Below the pieces are notes generated by a model that was not told the origin of the DNA, made no database searches, and saw only the letters and a program-made list of their open reading frames with translations. Below are positions 37,460-41,704 of a stretch of DNA of 41,704 nucleotides, piece by piece. The translations under genes were made by a program, and so were the position numbers. Positions within the stretch are counted from its first letter, which is position 1; every line of letters starts with the position of its first letter. Source of the stretch: an uncultured archaeon (GTDB taxonomy: Archaea > Nanobdellota > Nanobdellia > Woesearchaeales > UBA583); assembly GCA_937138345.1 (NCBI GenBank), contig CAKZOW010000058.1, positions 1 through 41,704 of the forward strand, in the 5' to 3' direction.

Positions 37460-39194
37460 AATTATTGAAGAAGCTTCATCACATCCAGAAAAATATTTCC
37501 CAGTTAAAACTTTGGAGGAAATGGGATTCAAGAGACAATCTTGTTCAAGTTGTGGAGTTAAGTTCTGGTCTTCAGTGGAGAGAGATGTTTGTGGGGATAC
37601 ATCATGTGTTGGAACTTATAGCTTTATCGGAGATACTCCTGCTAAGACACCAATGGAATTTACTCAAACATATACTTTATTTAGAGAATTTTTAGAACAA
37701 AGAGGATATACTGCGGTGAAAAGATTTCCAATTGTTGCTAGATGGAGAGATGATTTAGATTTTAATATTGCTTCAGTTATTGGTTTTCAACCTTATGTTA
37801 CAAAAGGACTTGTAGCTCCTCCTGCAGAATTAGTTGTAATTCCTCAAAACTGTTTGAGATTTGGAGATATTGATAATGTGGGATATACGGGGAGGCATGG
37901 TTCTAATTTTGTTATGATTGGTCAATTAGCATTTAAGAAACCTCAAGAATATGATCAGGCAAAATATGTAAAAGATTTAACTCAGTGGTTTACTGATGTT
38001 ATGAAAATTCCAAAAGAAGAACTTCAAATTCACGAAGATGCATGGGCAGGTGGTGGTGATTGCGGTCCATCAATTGAATTTTTCTCTCGTGGTTTGGAGC
38101 TTGGAAATCAAGTATATATGTGGTATGATATGAGTGAAGCTGAGGATATTTCTGAGTTGAAGGAATTGGATCTTAAAGTTTTAGATATGGGTATGGGTCT
38201 TGAGAGATGTTGTTGGTTTTCAAAAGGTTCTGTAAACCAATATGCGGCCACAATGCCTAGGGTCTGTGACTATTTATTTGAAAAAACAGGACTTAAACCA
38301 AATTGGGATCTCTATGAGAAATTTTTACCTCATTCAGGAAATTTAAATCTAGATGAGGTAGAAAATATTGATGAAGCATGGGAAGATGTTGCAAAAAGTA
38401 TTGGGGATATTTCAGTTGAAGAATTAAAAAATGAAATTGATCCTCTAGCAGGACTTTACTCTTTAGCAGATCATTCAAAAACTCTACTTTATGCTCTAAG
38501 TGATGGGGCTCTACCTTCAAATGTTAAGGGTGGATATAATCTAAGATTAGTGCTAAGACGTGCTCTTGATTTTATCTATAAGTATAGCTGGGATGTTGAT
38601 TTATTTGAATTAATTAAAATGCAGGCGGAAGATGTACAGGATTTGTATCCTGAATTTGAGCAAGAATTGTCAGGTATTAAGAAAATAATTGATCATGAAA
38701 TTAAAAAATTTCACGAACATAAAAGTAAAATTCAAAATACTGTTCAAAATTTAGTAAAGAAAAATAAACATCTCTCAAATGAAGATTTTGTTAAACTCTA
38801 TGTCTCAGATGGTATTACTCCTGAAGATATTAAGAAAGGTTATGAGAATAAAGGACAAACAATATCTATTCCTGCAAATTTTTTCACTCTTGTTAATGAA
38901 TTTTTTGAATCTCAAAAAGAATCAACTGGAAAGGCTAAAAAAAATGTATTGCTAGAATATATTGAAGGCTTACCTGAAACACAATTACTTTATTATGAAG
39001 ATAGCTACAAGGAATTTTTAGATGTTGAAATTTTGAAAGAATTTGAAGTTGAAGGAAGAAATTATATTGTTTTAGATAAAACTCTTTTTTATCCTACAGG
39101 TGGTGGACAAGCAAGCGATGTTGGTATGATTGGAGACAAGAAAGTAGTTGCAGTGACTAAGATTGGCAAGATTGTTTTACATGAAGTAAAATAA
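37431..39194 (+). CDS. alaS: Alanyl-tRNA synthetase, N-terminal part only
   Basis: Archaeal-type N-terminus CSSCGVKFWSSVERDVCGDTSC; DAWAGGGDCGPSIEFFSRGLELGNQVYMWY; ends after FYPTGGGQASDVGMIGDKKVVAVTKIGKIVLHEVK. Confidence 0.93.
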   Translation: MSVVKKIKKQIIEEASSHPEKYFPVKTLEEMGFKRQSCSSCGVKFWSSVERDVCGDTSCVGTYSFIGDTPAKTPMEFTQTYTLFREFLEQRGYTAVKRFPIVARWRDDLDFNIASVIGFQPYVTKGLVAPPAELVVIPQNCLRFGDIDNVGYTGRHGSNFVMIGQLAFKKPQEYDQAKYVKDLTQWFTDVMKIPKEELQIHEDAWAGGGDCGPSIEFFSRGLELGNQVYMWYDMSEAEDISELKELDLKVLDMGMGLERCCWFSKGSVNQYAATMPRVCDYLFEKTGLKPNWDLYEKFLPHSGNLNLDEVENIDEAWEDVAKSIGDISVEELKNEIDPLAGLYSLADHSKTLLYALSDGALPSNVKGGYNLRLVLRRALDFIYKYSWDVDLFELIKMQAEDVQDLYPEFEQELSGIKKIIDHEIKKFHEHKSKIQNTVQNLVKKNKHLSNEDFVKLYVSDGITPEDIKKGYENKGQTISIPANFFTLVNEFFESQKESTGKAKKNVLLEYIEGLPETQLLYYEDSYKEFLDVEILKEFEVEGRNYIVLDKTLFYPTGGGQASDVGMIGDKKVVAVTKIGKIVLHEVK

Positions 39195-39201
39195 TTTTTA
39201 A

Positions 39202-39705
39202 TTATTTTTTCTTAAGCATAAAACCTCTTTTTTTAAAAAAGGATAAGAATACTTCATATTGATTAGTTTCTTCAAACATTTTTTGATCACTAAATCCTTC
39301 TTTGGTGTATATTGAAATTAGATGAGAGCTAAGTAAATTTAAGTCACCATAAAACATTTCTTCAACTCTATTTAAGATGTATAATATAATTACTAAAATT
39401 GTTGTACCAACTACTCCTATAATTACATTAATTAAATTAATTACGTCATTTAAAAAAAAAATATCTGTAAATATTGCAGAAACAAATCCAAAATATAGAA
39501 GTATGTAAATTGTTCCTGTTGCAAATGAGAGTTTTCTCAAGGAGCTTATTCTATGATCTATGAGTCCTCTGATGTCTTCAAGTACTTTTTTATCTTTATT
39601 GTTATTTATTTTAATATTATCTTCTAAATTTTCAATATATCTATGAATTCTATCATATCGTGTTAATGGGATAGAATTAAACATTCTAAAAGTTGATCTA
39701 AACAT
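39202..39705 (-). CDS. Hypothetical membrane protein
   Basis: Two central TM helices. Confidence 0.6.
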   Translation of the reverse strand: MFRSTFRMFNSIPLTRYDRIHRYIENLEDNIKINNNKDKKVLEDIRGLIDHRISSLRKLSFATGTIYILLYFGFVSAIFTDIFFLNDVINLINVIIGVVGTTILVIILYILNRVEEMFYGDLNLLSSHLISIYTKEGFSDQKMFEETNQYEVFLSFFKKRGFMLKKK

Positions 39706-39736
39706 AATATATTTAGATGTTTATGATTTATATATG

Positions 39737-39967
39737 TTATGAGTTTCTAGTATTATAATAATTTTTTATTCTTTCGTCCATGTATTCTTTTCTTCTCTCA
39801 TAATCTCTATCTTCTTTTGTAAACTCTAAAGGCCCATTATAGTATCCTTCTTTTGTAATTCTTTGCTCAAATACAATAGGATACCCTTCTCTTTCTTGGT
39901 TGTTTGCAGTTGTACATCCAGAGAATATAATGGAAACAATTAAAAGTATCGATATTATATTTTTCAT
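39737..39967 (-). CDS. Small putative lipoprotein
   Basis: MKNIISILLIVSIIFSGCTTAN lipobox. Confidence 0.65.
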   Translation of the reverse strand: MKNIISILLIVSIIFSGCTTANNQEREGYPIVFEQRITKEGYYNGPLEFTKEDRDYERRKEYMDERIKNYYNTRNS

Positions 39968-41088
39968 AGTATTCTCTCCTTTTTTTTAGCTTCTAATTCG
40001 TATTTTTTATTTATTACATCTGCATACTCTTGTCTTAAAACTTCAGATTCTAATGCTCTGTATTTTTTTCTTTCTCTCTCTTCCCAAACAAATTTTCTAA
40101 TTCTTGGATTTTTTTTTGCAAATTCATAAAAAATTTCTTCAAAAAATACAATAAATGCTCCTAGTACAAAGGGCCCAAGGAGTAACCCATAGATACCAAA
40201 GAGTTCAATACCTCCTAAAATACTAATTAAAATAATTACTGGTCCGACTCTAGTCTTTCCGGAAATAAGATGCGGCAGAAGAATATTATCAATTGAAGAG
40301 ATTATAATTCCAAGTACGATTACGAGAGTTCCTATAATATAGTGTCCATGAAGAAATTCTAACCCTGCTATTGGTAACCATACTAATCCAGTTCCAACTA
40401 ATGGTAAAAATGAAATAAAAAACATTAAAAATGCCCATACAAACGCATTTTCAATTCCTAGTAATAAAAAACCTATGAGTCCTATTATTGCTTGAATAAA
40501 TCTAACTAAAATTTGTCCATAGATGATTCCATCAACGAGTTGTTTAAATCTATTCGAGAGAATTTTAAACTTTGTATCACCAAATACTTTTTTTAGAAAT
40601 AGTATTTCAAAATTATATTCACGTGAAAAATAATAATAAAAAAATACAATTAGAAATATTTGAAAAAGGAATTGGGGTATTTGTAGTACAACACTTGTTA
40701 TCATTTCTTGTGCTTTTTCTAAAAATAACTGATATTCTCCTACAAAATCAACTTCTAAATTATATTTCTCTAAAAAAAACTCATTTCCTTTTGAAAGGGA
40801 GCCTTCAACTTTTTGAGTATCAAGAGATAATATCTCATTTGAGAGCTGAACAAACATCATAAAAAAGGGGATTAGTATAAGAAAAAGAAACAAAAAAATT
40901 ATTAATAATGATGTTATTGTGTGGTTTTTTACATATTTTTTAAGTCTTGAGTATATTGGATATAATATATATACTAACAAAAAAGAAAAAATTAATGGTA
41001 CTAGGAAGCTCTCAATGATAAAATAGGATGTAATTAATGTTATGATAACACCAAACCCTAATGCAAGAGATTCTTTTTTCATTTCCAT
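39964..41088 (-). CDS. AI-2E family transporter / permease
   Basis: Multi-TM with LVGTGLVWLPIAGLEFLHGHYIIGTLVIVLGIIISSIDNILLPHLISGKTRVGPVIILISILGGIELFGIYGLLLGPFV. Confidence 0.9.
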   Translation of the reverse strand: MEMKKESLALGFGVIITLITSYFIIESFLVPLIFSFLLVYILYPIYSRLKKYVKNHTITSLLIIFLFLFLILIPFFMMFVQLSNEILSLDTQKVEGSLSKGNEFFLEKYNLEVDFVGEYQLFLEKAQEMITSVVLQIPQFLFQIFLIVFFYYYFSREYNFEILFLKKVFGDTKFKILSNRFKQLVDGIIYGQILVRFIQAIIGLIGFLLLGIENAFVWAFLMFFISFLPLVGTGLVWLPIAGLEFLHGHYIIGTLVIVLGIIISSIDNILLPHLISGKTRVGPVIILISILGGIELFGIYGLLLGPFVLGAFIVFFEEIFYEFAKKNPRIRKFVWEERERKKYRALESEVLRQEYADVINKKYELEAKKKERIL

Positions 41089-41183
41089 ATGACTATTAGT
41101 ATCTATAAATTTATAAATATTGCTTATTTTATGACTCTTTAGTGATACTTACTTTTATTAATTGTTTTTAATCTATTTAGTTT

Positions 41184-41704
41184 ATGAGGTTTGAATTTGA
41201 CTTAATAGCTAGATATTTTTCTTTTTTATTTTTGTTATATTTTTTTTTAAGTCCATTTTTTTTAAAACCTATTACAGATGCGTTTTATTTGATTTCTTAT
41301 TATTTTCTTCAGTTAATTACTGAAGTCCAATTATTATCAGGAGAACTTTTAGTAGCTAATGAATATCGTTTTTTAATTATTGAAGCATGTATAGCTCCTA
41401 GTGCATATATGTTTATTTCTTTTGTTTTTTTAATGCTACCAATTGAATTTAGAAAAAATATAATTCTATTGCTTAAGGCATTACTTATGTTTACTTTGAT
41501 AAATTTACTTAGAATTTTACTTTTGATGTGGGTTCATGTACAATTTGGAGTGGAGACATTTGAGACATTTCACTTTATCTTCTATGAAGGAATTTCTGGA
41601 ATATTAACAGCAGGAATTATTATTTATTATTTGAAAAAAGAACATAAAAAAAAAACTTATCCTCTGATTACTGATGTATTGACTTTGATTAAAGAGATTC
41701 GAAA
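41184..41704 (+). CDS. Exosortase/archaeosortase-like membrane protein (3' end outside window)
   Basis: MRFEFDLIARYFSFLFLLYF...FLIIEACIAPSAYMFISF...LLMFTLINLLRILLLMW...FETFHFIFYEGISG: Cys, Arg and His in TM-associated motifs in the expected order. Confidence 0.7.
   Translation, partial: MRFEFDLIARYFSFLFLLYFFLSPFFLKPITDAFYLISYYFLQLITEVQLLSGELLVANEYRFLIIEACIAPSAYMFISFVFLMLPIEFRKNIILLLKALLMFTLINLLRILLLMWVHVQFGVETFETFHFIFYEGISGILTAGIIIYYLKKEHKKKTYPLITDVLTLIKEIR

Noticed and set aside
37465-38520. Alternative-frame ORFs within alaS
   Set aside because: Out-of-frame translations of AlaRS coding sequence.
1-41704. CRISPR array or cas genes
   Set aside because: No regularly spaced repeat-spacer pattern or Cas motifs found; the repeats seen are single pairs at gene ends.

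Overview
This is an AT-rich archaeal chromosomal window, probably from a DPANN-type genome (inferred from archaeal PolD DP2, RfcL, MCM, archaeal AlaRS, XerA and many short proteins). The chromosomal backbone carries replication and repair genes, surface and lipoprotein genes and peptidases. Four points stand out. (1) An integrated element of about 8.7 kb (25143-33836) sits in a tRNA-Val(UAC) gene. It is bounded by a 13-bp att repeat and carries a tyrosine integrase, an HUH-Rep/SF1-helicase fusion (Helitron RepHel-like layout), a HEPN-like gene and a copper multicopper-oxidase cassette. Reconstructing the circle in silico, the rep-helicase ORF reads through attP and stops 18 nt before the integrase ATG, so integration should separate the two genes. 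(2) At least five loci (DP2 3' end, xerA 3' end, lpd 3' end, mcm 3' end, alaS 5' end) carry a 29-52 bp direct duplication of a gene end around a short insert. Three of the inserts share sequence modules, which suggests a small undescribed mobile-element family. (3) DP2 (C-terminal half only) and AlaRS (stops before the editing-site HxxxH) look like split or truncated genes. (4) The multicopper oxidase carries three C-x7/8-C Met-rich motifs. The ORF track misses several genes: a RecJ-like DHH protein at 1-1247, an archaeosortase-like protein at 41184-end, a frameshifted gene at 27927-28306 and a 54-aa gene at 36716-36880. All calls come from reading the sequence; no searches were run.
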